Shown here: positions 7,248 to 14,780 of the stretch, in pieces | How the letters are laid out: each line of letters starts with the position of its first letter | How positions within the stretch are numbered: the stretch's first letter is position 1 | Assembly (NCBI GenBank): GCA_903883945.1 | Contig: CAISCV010000100.1 | Coordinates: 1 to 35,471 of the forward strand | Direction: 5' to 3' | Length of the DNA: 35,471 nt | DNA from: an uncultured Chitinophagaceae bacterium | GTDB taxonomy: Bacteria > Bacteroidota > Bacteroidia > Chitinophagales > Chitinophagaceae | Translations under genes and position numbers: made by a program | Notes under the pieces: model-generated | Database searches by the model: none | What the model was told of the DNA's origin: nothing | What the model saw: only the letters and a program-made list of their open reading frames with translations

Positions 7248-8828
7248 TTAATCAATTCTTCCAATCTTGGTTGTGTGTATCAACTTTACCAAAACAACAC
7301 CATGAGATGCCACTTCTGCTTCATACTTATCAGATACATCTGCAACATCTTTCTGCCTCCAGACATCTCTCACAACCCATTTTCCTTTAATGCCTAAATC
7401 TTTCCAGGAAACAGAAACCTTTGCCATGTTGCTACTCCTGTTAAACAATCCAACTGCAATTCCTCCATCTTCCAAGGGCTTGGAAAACACGTCCAAAGAA
7501 TCTTTCGAGTACACTTTTGTAGCTTGTTTCCCTAAGGCATCCTGGTCTATATCTATCACTTCATCATTGGTGATTAAGCTAAGTGTAAAGGGATCTATTT
7601 TATCTAAATCACATCCCAATAATAAGGGTGCAGACAATAAACTCCATAAACTGATATGCGTATATTGTTCATCGGCAGTAAGCTTGGTAGGGTGCGGCTT
7701 TCCCCAACCCACATAACCGATCACCAACATATCGGGATCACTAAAATGACCCGGAGTAGTATAAGGCGCCCACTTATCTTGATTGAATCCGATGCTACTC
7801 ATGCTTTTCCAGCTATCATTAATATCATTGGTAGTGCGCCAGCTTTGTGCATTAGGGGCTACTTCACCAATGTTATGTAGTAGTGTTTGAGGACCATTAT
7901 TAGATAAACTCAATACAATATCTCTCTTTGTTGCCTTGATGGCATCTTCCATTTCTTTGGTTTCAGGCGCTTCTACCGGCGCCCAATCATACTTTAAATA
8001 ATCTATTCCCCAATCGGCAAACTGTTGTGCATCGTTCTTGGCAAAAGAATATTTGCCAATAGCCCAAGGAAGTATTTTGGCATTGGCTTTAATTTTCTTC
8101 GCAAATAAACTATCCTTTTCGCCCTTCTCGTTCTCCGAACTTCCACCCAAACGCCCTGCGTAACTTCTTACCCAAGGGGTGGAATAGATGCCTATTTTCA
8201 AGCCCATTGCATGGATAGAATCTGCCAGAGAACCTATAGCAGCAAATCGTTTAGGATCGGGTTGCAGTGCATTTAAACTACCGCCCCGAACCCCCTGCCA
8301 AGCATCATCAATGTTAATATAAGTCCACCCGTGTTCGTTCAGTTTGTTCTTGATAAACCCATAAGCAGAGTACATCACCTTCTCCTGATTCACAGAACTA
8401 CCCCAACAGTTCCAGCTATTCCAACCCATTGCAGGCGTTAGTTGAATATCATCTCCTACTACAATCTTAAAGTTCCTTTCGGCAACTCCAAGCTTATTTT
8501 TTGCTTTAATCACCACCGAATAATTTCCTTTAGCCGTTAGTTTTCCGGTAATGATACCCATATTTGCATCCAACTTCAATCCTATAGGCAATCCCTTTGC
8601 ACTAAACTGTATAGGGCGTTTACCCGAAACGGGTATGGCATAAACAAAAGGCGATTCAGGGCGAACACCAAACACCTTGGCCCCATTTATTTTAGGCTTC
8701 TCTGCAACGGGGGGCGTAAGGATAAATGCTTGTAAAGAATCGTCTTGAGGGGTAGTTTGAGAAATGGAAACACTACTTAAAGCAAGCATCCCAAGTAAGA
8801 GGGCAAGTGTCGTTTTATTCTTTTTCAT
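7248..8828 (-). CDS. GH27 alpha-galactosidase with N-terminal Ig-like domain
   Basis: Start chosen at the ATG at 8828 (MKKNKTTLALLLG...), which gives a normal signal peptide; an ATG three codons earlier (8837) is possible. After the signal peptide, residues about 35-125 form a putative Ig-like domain (LKLDANMGIITGKLTAKGNYSV region). The catalytic barrel starts at TPAMGWNSWNCWG, with the paired acids INIDDAWQ, the nucleophile Asp in YLKYDWAP (about residue 281) and the acid/base Asp in RTTNDINDSW (about 335), then a short C-terminal beta domain. These are hallmark GH27/clan GH-D features, so it should release terminal alpha-galactose; a beta-L-arabinopyranosidase is the main alternative within the family. 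It is the first gene of a pair with the beta-helix protein and acts in the periplasm or outside the cell. Confidence 0.9.
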   Translation of the reverse strand: MKKNKTTLALLLGMLALSSVSISQTTPQDDSLQAFILTPPVAEKPKINGAKVFGVRPESPFVYAIPVSGKRPIQFSAKGLPIGLKLDANMGIITGKLTAKGNYSVVIKAKNKLGVAERNFKIVVGDDIQLTPAMGWNSWNCWGSSVNQEKVMYSAYGFIKNKLNEHGWTYINIDDAWQGVRGGSLNALQPDPKRFAAIGSLADSIHAMGLKIGIYSTPWVRSYAGRLGGSSENEKGEKDSLFAKKIKANAKILPWAIGKYSFAKNDAQQFADWGIDYLKYDWAPVEAPETKEMEDAIKATKRDIVLSLSNNGPQTLLHNIGEVAPNAQSWRTTNDINDSWKSMSSIGFNQDKWAPYTTPGHFSDPDMLVIGYVGWGKPHPTKLTADEQYTHISLWSLLSAPLLLGCDLDKIDPFTLSLITNDEVIDIDQDALGKQATKVYSKDSLDVFSKPLEDGGIAVGLFNRSSNMAKVSVSWKDLGIKGKWVVRDVWRQKDVADVSDKYEAEVASHGVVLVKLIHTTKIGRID

Positions 8829-9260
8829 ACAAAGCATTCTTGTATTTATTAATCGTATTTAACTAAAAACCAGCCTGCTAAAAGGTAGCAATTTATCTGC
8901 ATAGCGAATGAACTGCTTATTCTTCATTGTTTGTTATCTGTATGTTGCAATTGAGTGTTTCAATCTTTCAGTAGTGCGGCTACTCTTTTTATGATTGGTG
9001 GGATAGAGGTTGTTAGTAGAGATAAGTTTAAAAGGGCACTTAATTTTTCTTGCACTAGTTGGGTCAATGCGCCAGTCGCTCACATTCAAACATTCCTGCG
9101 CTAGATGAGTTTGGGAGCCTATGCATTCCCCTGATTTAGTGAAAATAATCCTGCAACAACGGTTGCGATGGTGAGTACTCTGTATTTCATAACTATTATT
9201 AAATGATTGAAATGATATAATGATTGTTACCTTTTGTTCTTCTTTGTGCTTCTTTCTGCC
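8829..9260. other. Intergenic stretch with gene remnant and repeat-like motifs
   Basis: No intact gene. It holds a signal-peptide-only frame (9119-9190, minus), GC(A/G)C(T/C)AG motifs at 9052, 9069 and 9098 similar to those at 11654-11722, and a small plus-strand hairpin AGTAG-TGCGG-CTACT (8970-8984) followed by CTTTTT. It probably also contains the promoter of the GH27/beta-helix pair. Confidence 0.5.
9119..9190 (-). pseudogene. Signal-peptide-only gene remnant
   Basis: A 23-codon frame encodes what looks like a complete signal peptide (MKYRVLTIATVVAGLFSL, ending NQGNA) and then stops at TAG exactly where a mature protein would begin. Read through the stop, the frame stays open for 59 more codons but has no recognisable domain and runs into repeat-like sequence. 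The simplest reading is the 5' end of an exported-protein gene whose body was lost by deletion or replaced by repeat DNA. A genuine tiny peptide cannot be excluded. Confidence 0.45.
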
Positions 9261-11279
9261 TTAGTGACTTTGTGGCGAGAAACAAAAGCTATCCAATTTA
9301 AACAAACTTCCATGACCACCTTTTAACACCAGATAGATGGCATGTTTCCCTTTTTCTATACTTACTGGGCATTGATAGGTAGCATAATCTGAACCTGCAA
9401 CACCAGCTATTTTACAAACTCCCAATAGCTTTCCATCAATACTATCTTCATGCACTTCAATAGTACCCCCTTCCAATGGGATTGCTTTTATCTGAAAGAC
9501 AGTTGCAGCTTCATCAAATTGTATATTATTAAACCCTAACCAATTATTATTCCTTACCTGATCCATGAATTGCATGGGGCGTTTGAGGATATACCGATAT
9601 TCAAATGCACCTTTCTCGCTATCATAGTTACATATTGAGATAGGTTTAAAAGCATTAACATGACTACCCGTTGGTTGATTGATAGATAAATGAAACCAAT
9701 CGAAATAGGCAGTACCAATATTGCCTGTTCCGGTGTTATAGCAAAACATTGCCAATCTATTTCCCAAGAAAGTCTTTACGGTAAACTCCATAATGAATTC
9801 TTTCCCCAAAGGGATATACTTCTTTCCTTCAAAACTATAGCTTAATTTGGCAGTGCCTTCGGGAGTGGCTGCTATCTGTAAGTAGATTTCTTTTAGATTC
9901 TGGATAGGAGTTTTTTCTATTATTTCCTCATTCTCAAACATCAGTAAAGACTGGCTTCCTACGTTTTGTTGAATACCAATTCCTGCATAAGGTAGATTAG
10001 CTACCGCTAATCCAGCAATGTCATTTACGTCTAATTCACTCAAATCTATCCTTGTTGTTGCAACAGAACCACCGCCTACTATCCGTTGCATCAGGCTGTT
10101 TTGAGCATACATAAAGTTGGGACTATGGCTTGCCGTAATGGCCAGATATCCTTTCTTCTTAGTCAATGACCACTTGCTATTATCCGGAAGATGATTCCAA
10201 TGCCATTTGAGGGAAAGCTTATCATTTTCAAATTCATCACTTCCTACAAAATTGTTTTCTATTGGCTTGCCCCTAATGGGTATGTTAGGCTTCTTTACAG
10301 TCGTTAAAGCACGCCCTTGTTTACTCCCGATGTACGGAAAACCATCAATCCAGTTTACGGGTTGCAATACAGGCACTCGCCCTACATAATCCCTATCTTG
10401 AAACATAAAAAAGAAAGTCTCCCCTTGTTTTGTATCTATAAATCCGCCCTGATGCAAGCCCGCATCGGCATAATTCATATCATCGGTACTGATAACCCGC
10501 GATTCATAAGGGCCATAAATGTTTTTACTGCGCATACAAAGCTGCATCCCATTGTACCCTCGTGCCGTGTTGCAGATATAATACCAACCATCCCTTTTAT
10601 AGATGTGGCTGCCCTCGAAATTAGTACCACAATTACCTGTAAATACGGACGTAGGTTCTGTAATGAGTTTATCTAAATTCTTATCAAACTCCGCAATCAT
10701 GATGGTATTGCTGCCATAACAGGCATAAACCCGACCATCATCATCAAACAAAACAGAAGGGTCATACAATGGCTGTCCCAACTTTTTTATCGTGTATGGG
10801 CCTTGTGGTTTGGACGAACTTGCTATATAGAAACCATCAAATTCCACATTAAAAAACACATAAAACTTGCCTTTATTATAACGGATGCAAGGTGCCCAAC
10901 TTCCCCAACGGTACATTGCTTTGCCTTCTTCAATATGATAAGAACGTACAGAGGGTAACGTATCATAAGTATAACCAATGATTTCCCAGTTAACCAAATC
11001 TTTAGAATGGGCAATGGGCACACCCGGAAAAGTGGTAAACGTAGAACTTGCCATGTAATAATCAGTTCCTACACGGATGATATCGGGGTCGGGAAAGTCG
11101 AGATTGATGAGGGGATTGGTAAAGGTATTATCGCCATTATCGGAAGTGAAAGTCGATTGGGCGCTTGTTGTGTTAAAGAAGGATACATACAGGAGTAAAA
11201 AGAAGACTATGCAGAATTGCTTCCTTCCTTTATCTGTAGAAAAAGTATTAATCAATATTGATGACAAGCATTTACGCAT
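9261..11279 (-). CDS. GH43 glycosidase with C-terminal CBM6
   Basis: This 672-aa protein has a long n-region and a signal peptide ending TSA-Q at about residue 40. The five-bladed propeller of GH43 follows, with the catalytic Asp in NPLINLDFPDPD (about 64), the pKa-modulating Asp in LYDPSVLFDDDG (173) and the general acid Glu in TNFEGSHIYKRDGWYY (222). Residues about 340-530 form the concanavalin-like C2 domain seen in GH43 beta-xylosidases, and the last 120 residues (NNWLGFNNIQF ... KGKHAIYLVLKGG ... FKLDSFCF) are a CBM6 carbohydrate-binding module. It should cleave xylose or arabinose side chains or xylo-oligosaccharides. It is the first minus-strand gene after the repeat-rich region, and about 430 nt separates it from GH27, so it may have its own promoter. 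Confidence 0.9.
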   Translation of the reverse strand: MRKCLSSILINTFSTDKGRKQFCIVFFLLLYVSFFNTTSAQSTFTSDNGDNTFTNPLINLDFPDPDIIRVGTDYYMASSTFTTFPGVPIAHSKDLVNWEIIGYTYDTLPSVRSYHIEEGKAMYRWGSWAPCIRYNKGKFYVFFNVEFDGFYIASSSKPQGPYTIKKLGQPLYDPSVLFDDDGRVYACYGSNTIMIAEFDKNLDKLITEPTSVFTGNCGTNFEGSHIYKRDGWYYICNTARGYNGMQLCMRSKNIYGPYESRVISTDDMNYADAGLHQGGFIDTKQGETFFFMFQDRDYVGRVPVLQPVNWIDGFPYIGSKQGRALTTVKKPNIPIRGKPIENNFVGSDEFENDKLSLKWHWNHLPDNSKWSLTKKKGYLAITASHSPNFMYAQNSLMQRIVGGGSVATTRIDLSELDVNDIAGLAVANLPYAGIGIQQNVGSQSLLMFENEEIIEKTPIQNLKEIYLQIAATPEGTAKLSYSFEGKKYIPLGKEFIMEFTVKTFLGNRLAMFCYNTGTGNIGTAYFDWFHLSINQPTGSHVNAFKPISICNYDSEKGAFEYRYILKRPMQFMDQVRNNNWLGFNNIQFDEAATVFQIKAIPLEGGTIEVHEDSIDGKLLGVCKIAGVAGSDYATYQCPVSIEKGKHAIYLVLKGGHGSLFKLDSFCFSPQSH

Positions 11280-11458
11280 AGAAACTACCTCTTTTCGTCT
11301 AAATGTGTTGTTGAATTAATGAACTCGCAGCCAACTGACTTAAACGAAACTTGAAAGTTAAATCATTCAATTATGAATAAGCCCCATTTTGCTCCATTTG
11401 ACACATCAGGACAGGAGATTGGCTAATTGAAGCAATTCCCTCACCTGAATCAGTTGGC

Positions 11459-11647
11459 CACTCACTTGAGTCGAAGATAAATTAATCTGAGTCGTGACGC
11501 GACTCAAGTGAGTGGCTTCATGACTCAGTTGGGTCGCGTCAAGACTCAGTTGGGTCATGGTCTGACTCAAGTGAATTTATCTTCGACTCACCCGAGTCGA
11601 GAGGTGACTCAGTTGAGTCATGGACGGACTCGGGTGAGGAAATGGCT
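11459..11647. repeat. Array A: nine 21-bp registers of a GACTCA/TGAGTC dyad
   Basis: Seven GACTC(A/G) starts fall at 11501, 11522, 11543, 11564, 11585, 11606 and 11627, exactly 21 bp apart. Two more diverged registers at 11459 and 11480 keep only the TGAGTC half clearly. The best units read GACTCAGTTGAGTC or GACTCAGTTGGGTC followed by 7 variable bases. The motif is an imperfect dyad of 14 bp. Some copies are related to others by long inverted matches: 11458-11472 with 11501-11515 (15 bp), 11467-11483 with 11574-11590 (17 bp) and 11587-11598 with 11627-11638 (12 bp). Confidence 0.9.
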
Positions 11648-11653
11648 GTTATG

Positions 11654-11722
11654 CCCAGCTAGCGCACGTCAAATTAGAATGTTCCTAGCTAGTGCGCATG
11701 ACTTTGGTTGCCCATCTAGCGC
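11654..11722. repeat. Three CTAG(C/T)GC motifs with 28-30 bp spacing
   Basis: CCCAGCTAGCGC (11654), CCTAGCTAGTGC (11684) and CCCATCTAGCGC (11711) follow directly after array A. Similar motifs in the opposite orientation lie at 9052-9104 (GCACTAGTTGGG, GCGCTAGATGAG), and a GGGCTAGCGC lies near 1049. They look like pieces of a dispersed intergenic repeat. Confidence 0.45.
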
Positions 11723-12065
11723 CTGAATCCCATCCATTCGTACTTGTTACAAATTTCGGAGTCTAGTGACTCCCGTCATGTACTTGCCCTTACTAATACC
11801 CGAACATTCCTCCACTAGAGGGTAAAGAGAAGAAGGGCAGCAAATTTTTTTTCATTTTTAAAGGCTTAAAGCGTAGAATATTTTTTGTTCTATAAAACAA
11901 AAATAACAGAATTGACTTATGGTTTTTGTCAAGTAAATAAATACAAGAAAAATATTAAACCATTTATCCAAACTAATCGCTAACTCTGTGGCTCGATAGC
12001 CGGGAAATGCTACTAAAAAGCAACCCCCTACCGATTGCGAAACCCAATGACAGTATCACTTTTAC

Positions 12066-12097
12066 CAACTTCTTGAAATAGTAGGGAAGTTGTTTTT
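12066..12097 (+). terminator. Hairpin with T-tract, upstream of array B
   Basis: CAACTTC (12066-12072) pairs with GAAGTTG (12086-12092), 13-nt loop, followed by TTTTTC. No plus-strand gene ends before it, so it may end an unannotated transcript from the array A side. Confidence 0.45.
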
Positions 12098-12169
12098 CTA
12101 CTGCACACACCATCGCTTTAGGCAACTTTCTAAAGCCCTCTATGATTCAAAAATGCCCCTGCGACTTGT

Positions 12170-12337
12170 CCCGATTTCTTTGCGGGACATACGGATACGC
12201 TCGCGGTACGTACCGCAAACATTTTCGGACGTACGGATTGAAGTCTGGGACGTACGGATTTCTTTAAGGGACGTACGGATTTTACTGCGGTACGTACCGC
12301 AAACATTTTCGGACATCCGGATTTTATCACGGGGCAG
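12170..12337. repeat. Array B: eight 21-bp registers of a GTAC-centred unit
   Basis: Eight consecutive 21-bp units begin at 12170, 12191, 12212, 12233, 12254, 12275, 12296 and 12317. The common type has an ACGGATT start and a GGGACGT end; two units instead start ACCGCAAACATTTTC. The 28-bp stretch at 12203-12230 recurs exactly at 12287-12314, 84 bp (4 x 21) away, and contains the perfect 14-bp palindrome GCGGTACGTACCGC. Unit sequence is unrelated to array A although the period is identical. The array ends 44 nt before the start codon at 12382. Confidence 0.9.
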
Positions 12338-12381
12338 TAAAAGCTCCAAATTTTTTATTTTTTTATTTTTAAATTATTATT

Positions 12382-13044
12382 ATGCCACACAGAGATGATT
12401 GGATTCCAGCAGGAATCTCAGAATTTATCCTTTTCGCAGATACCTTCTGCGATGAAGTAGATACCAACAAAACAAAATGGGGTTTAGATTTGTCTGATGC
12501 CACCGCCCTTGCATTAGACTATAAAACCTTTAAGGACGATTATGCTATCTCATCCGTAAAAAATAATCATACGGCTTTAGAAGTTAAAGCGACCAACGAT
12601 GCCCATGCACTTTTGGAAGCAAGAATTAGAAAGATGGGGATACCTATGAAAACAAATGTAAAAATGACCGATGTGGAGCGGAAAACTTGCGGTGTACACA
12701 ACGATGCCGGCACGCACACCCTATCGCCAGTTACCGACATTGCCCCACCCGTGTTGTACGAAAGGCACGGAGATTTGGGTGGTAACATCGATTTTGGTAT
12801 CCCTGTTGGTGGCGAACCTGCCGGACAAGAGGGTATTTCGGTAACCATTGGCTTTTATGAAGTAGGAAAAACGCCTCCTACCGAAGCCGATTGCACACAA
12901 ACTATTATGTTCAAAACAAAGCACGAGCATATTGTTTTTACTGACAACCATTTTGGGATGGCCTTTGTTGGTTTCGCCCGCTACTATAACACCCGTGCCG
13001 TTTTGGGCACCGTAGCGACTAAGTTTGGAGGAATAGTGAGCTAA
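12382..13044 (+). CDS. Conserved-type protein of unknown function downstream of 21-bp arrays
   Basis: A 220-aa protein without signal peptide or membrane segment. Residues 1-105 are mainly helical, with an Ala/Asn/Lys-rich stretch (ATALALDYKTFKDDYAI ... NNHTALEVKATNDAHALLEARIRKM) resembling the helical front of a family of about 220-aa hypothetical proteins common in Bacteroidota. After a Thr/Pro linker (about 110-125), residues 130-215 are beta-rich (ISVTIGFYEVGKTPPTEADC ... MAFVGFARYYNTRAVLG), like a single Ig/fibronectin-type domain. The family's function is unknown and I assign none. Array B ends 44 nt upstream and no other gene shares the unit. A strong terminator follows. The ATG at 12382 after an AT-rich leader is the natural start. 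Confidence 0.75.
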   Translation: MPHRDDWIPAGISEFILFADTFCDEVDTNKTKWGLDLSDATALALDYKTFKDDYAISSVKNNHTALEVKATNDAHALLEARIRKMGIPMKTNVKMTDVERKTCGVHNDAGTHTLSPVTDIAPPVLYERHGDLGGNIDFGIPVGGEPAGQEGISVTIGFYEVGKTPPTEADCTQTIMFKTKHEHIVFTDNHFGMAFVGFARYYNTRAVLGTVATKFGGIVS

Positions 13045-13085
13045 GGAATAGTCGTAAGTCTCGTAAGTCGTAAGGCATAAGTAAG

Positions 13086-13123
13086 AAGCCCTTGGAAAAT
13101 TAATTCCAAGGGCTTTTCTTTTT
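13086..13123. terminator. Strong terminator between the 220-aa gene and dnaB
   Basis: AAGCCCTTGGAA (13086-13097) and TTCCAAGGGCTT (13104-13115) are perfect 12-bp arms with loop AATTAA, followed by TTCTTTTT on the plus strand. It ends the 220-aa gene and, as the genes converge, could also serve dnaB. Confidence 0.85.
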
Positions 13124-13166
13124 GCTTGACTTATGACCTATTACTTACTTATACCTTAAGCCTATT

Positions 13167-14780
13167 TTAAAACGGTTGCTCTCCTTCTACGCCGTCATCA
13201 AAATTGCCATTGTTCATTTTACTGCCTTGCACAAAGAAGCGTCCACCCGTATTGTCGCCACCACCTGCCGCACTAGTACCCGGACTACCTCCCAAAGGAC
13301 TCAAGGGGCCTGTTGGAATGGGTTTGAAATTGCCCCCACTCGGGAAGCCCCCGCCGCCGCCGAATTTATTATTATCCATCTCTTCAAAACGTTGAATATG
13401 AAGGTGGGCTTGCAACACAATGTTTTCTAGCGAACCATTTCTGTGCTTTGCAATACGGATATGCGTTTCGCCCTTGGTGCTTTCGCCGTGTTCGTTGCTG
13501 TTTACTTCGTAATATTCTGGACGATAAATAAACATTACCATATCCGCATCTTGCTCAATAGCACCCGATTCTCTCAAATCGCTCAACTGCGGAATCTTAC
13601 TTTCTTTTCTGGTTTCTACCGCCCGACTCAACTGACTCAACGCGATGATAGGAATGTTTAATTCCTTCGCCAATGCCTTCAGGTTACGGGAAATGGTACT
13701 GATTTCTTGTTCGCGGTTGCTGTTTTTATCGGCACTACCACTCATCAATTGCAGATAATCTATAATAATCAATCCTACCTTATGCTTGTTCACCAACCTA
13801 CGCGCCTTCGCCCTAAACTCAAATATGTTCAGCGCTGCTGTATCATCTATATATATAGGGGCAGTTTCCAACCGTTTGATACCCTTTGTGTGCAGTTGCT
13901 GGTATTCGTAGTCTTCCATTTTACCACGGCTGATCTTCTCCAACGGAATTTCACTTTCGGCACTCAGAATACGCTGCACCAACTGGGCAGCACTCATTTC
14001 TAAACTGAAAAACGCCACCGGCGTGGGTTTGGTAGGATGAAGGGCGGCATTGCGGGTGAGGTTTAACGCAAAAGCCGTTTTACCCACAGAAGGACGTGCC
14101 GCCAAAATGATTAAATCGGTAGGCTGCCAACCAAACGTTACCTTATCCATTGAATGGAAGCCACTTGGTACGCCAGAAATATCTTCGGTTTGTGTTCTCA
14201 GATTATCTATCCTGGTAACAGCCTGCGCCAAAGCAGTAGGCATTTCCTTGTAATCTTGTTTCAGGAAGTTTTTGGTAACGTTAAATATCTTTTCTTCGGT
14301 GGTATTTAATAAATCGAATACATCGGTACTGTCTTCGTAGGCTTCGCCAATAATTTCTCCGCTTATCCGTATCAGCTCACGCTGGATAAATTTCTGCAAC
14401 ACAATCCTTGCGTGTGCATCTATGTTGGCAGTACTAACAACTGCATTGGTAAGTTTGGTAACGGCATAGGGACCACCAACTGCTTCTAATAACTCCTTAA
14501 ACTTCAACTCTTCTACAACCGTCAGGATGTCTATGGGCTGGCTTTTTTGCTCCAGGCTCATCATACATCTGAAGATGTGTTCGTGCGCTTCTACATAAAA
14601 ACATTCAGGTAATAAAATTTCACTCACGGTATCGAATGCCCCTTTTTCCAGCATGATAGCACCTAGGACAGCTTCTTCTAGTTCGCGGGCTTGTGGAGGT
14701 ACTTTTCCAAAAGACATCGTACTCAAATCGATATTGCTCTTTCTCCGCTTTCTGTCTTTGTTCAAACTGGTAAAATCCAT
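13167..14780 (-). CDS. dnaB: Replicative DNA helicase DnaB
   Basis: This 537-aa protein has the DnaB order: an N-terminal helical domain (residues about 28-130, PPQARELEEAVLGAIMLEKGAF), a linker helix, and a RecA-type helicase core with Walker A ARPSVGKT (228-235), Walker B IIIDYLQL (338-345) and the downstream SRNLKALAKELNIPIIALSQLSR and LRESGAIEQDADMVMFIYR blocks. It is the hexameric helicase that unwinds the chromosomal fork and loads primase. The last 60 or so residues are a Gly/Pro-rich low-complexity tail containing GGGGGFPSGGN, longer than in E. coli but seen in Bacteroidota. No intein is present. The AT-rich upstream gap holds DnaA-box-like sites. It ends at a shared terminator with the convergent 220-aa gene. 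Confidence 0.97.
   Translation of the reverse strand: MDFTSLNKDRKRRKSNIDLSTMSFGKVPPQARELEEAVLGAIMLEKGAFDTVSEILLPECFYVEAHEHIFRCMMSLEQKSQPIDILTVVEELKFKELLEAVGGPYAVTKLTNAVVSTANIDAHARIVLQKFIQRELIRISGEIIGEAYEDSTDVFDLLNTTEEKIFNVTKNFLKQDYKEMPTALAQAVTRIDNLRTQTEDISGVPSGFHSMDKVTFGWQPTDLIILAARPSVGKTAFALNLTRNAALHPTKPTPVAFFSLEMSAAQLVQRILSAESEIPLEKISRGKMEDYEYQQLHTKGIKRLETAPIYIDDTAALNIFEFRAKARRLVNKHKVGLIIIDYLQLMSGSADKNSNREQEISTISRNLKALAKELNIPIIALSQLSRAVETRKESKIPQLSDLRESGAIEQDADMVMFIYRPEYYEVNSNEHGESTKGETHIRIAKHRNGSLENIVLQAHLHIQRFEEMDNNKFGGGGGFPSGGNFKPIPTGPLSPLGGSPGTSAAGGGDNTGGRFFVQGSKMNNGNFDDGVEGEQPF

Larger units (their letters stand above)
11280..12381. other. 1.1-kb noncoding stretch with two 21-bp-period arrays
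   Basis: No gene is supported. In order it contains: array A (11459-11647), three CTAGCGC-type motifs (11654-11722), a GGAGTC-TAGT-GACTCC hairpin (11758-11773), an AT-rich stretch, a hairpin with T-tract (12066-12097) and array B (12170-12337), ending 44 nt before the next start codon. Several frames stay open across the arrays only because the repeat length is a multiple of three. Confidence 0.8.

Noticed and set aside
11508-11726. 72-codon plus-strand frame across array A
   Set aside because: It stays open because the repeat length is a multiple of three. The protein has no domain, and the parallel frame contains stops in the diverged units.
11980-12065. Possible tRNA-like sequence before the hairpin at 12066
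   Set aside because: No acceptor stem or T-loop pattern could be paired.
11459-12337. CRISPR array
   Set aside because: Units are 21 bp with no constant repeat plus unique spacer of CRISPR length, and there are no cas genes in the window.
12130-12349. Two minus-strand frames across array B
   Set aside because: Heptad-like translation follows from the 21-bp period in any frame; there is no start context or recognisable fold.
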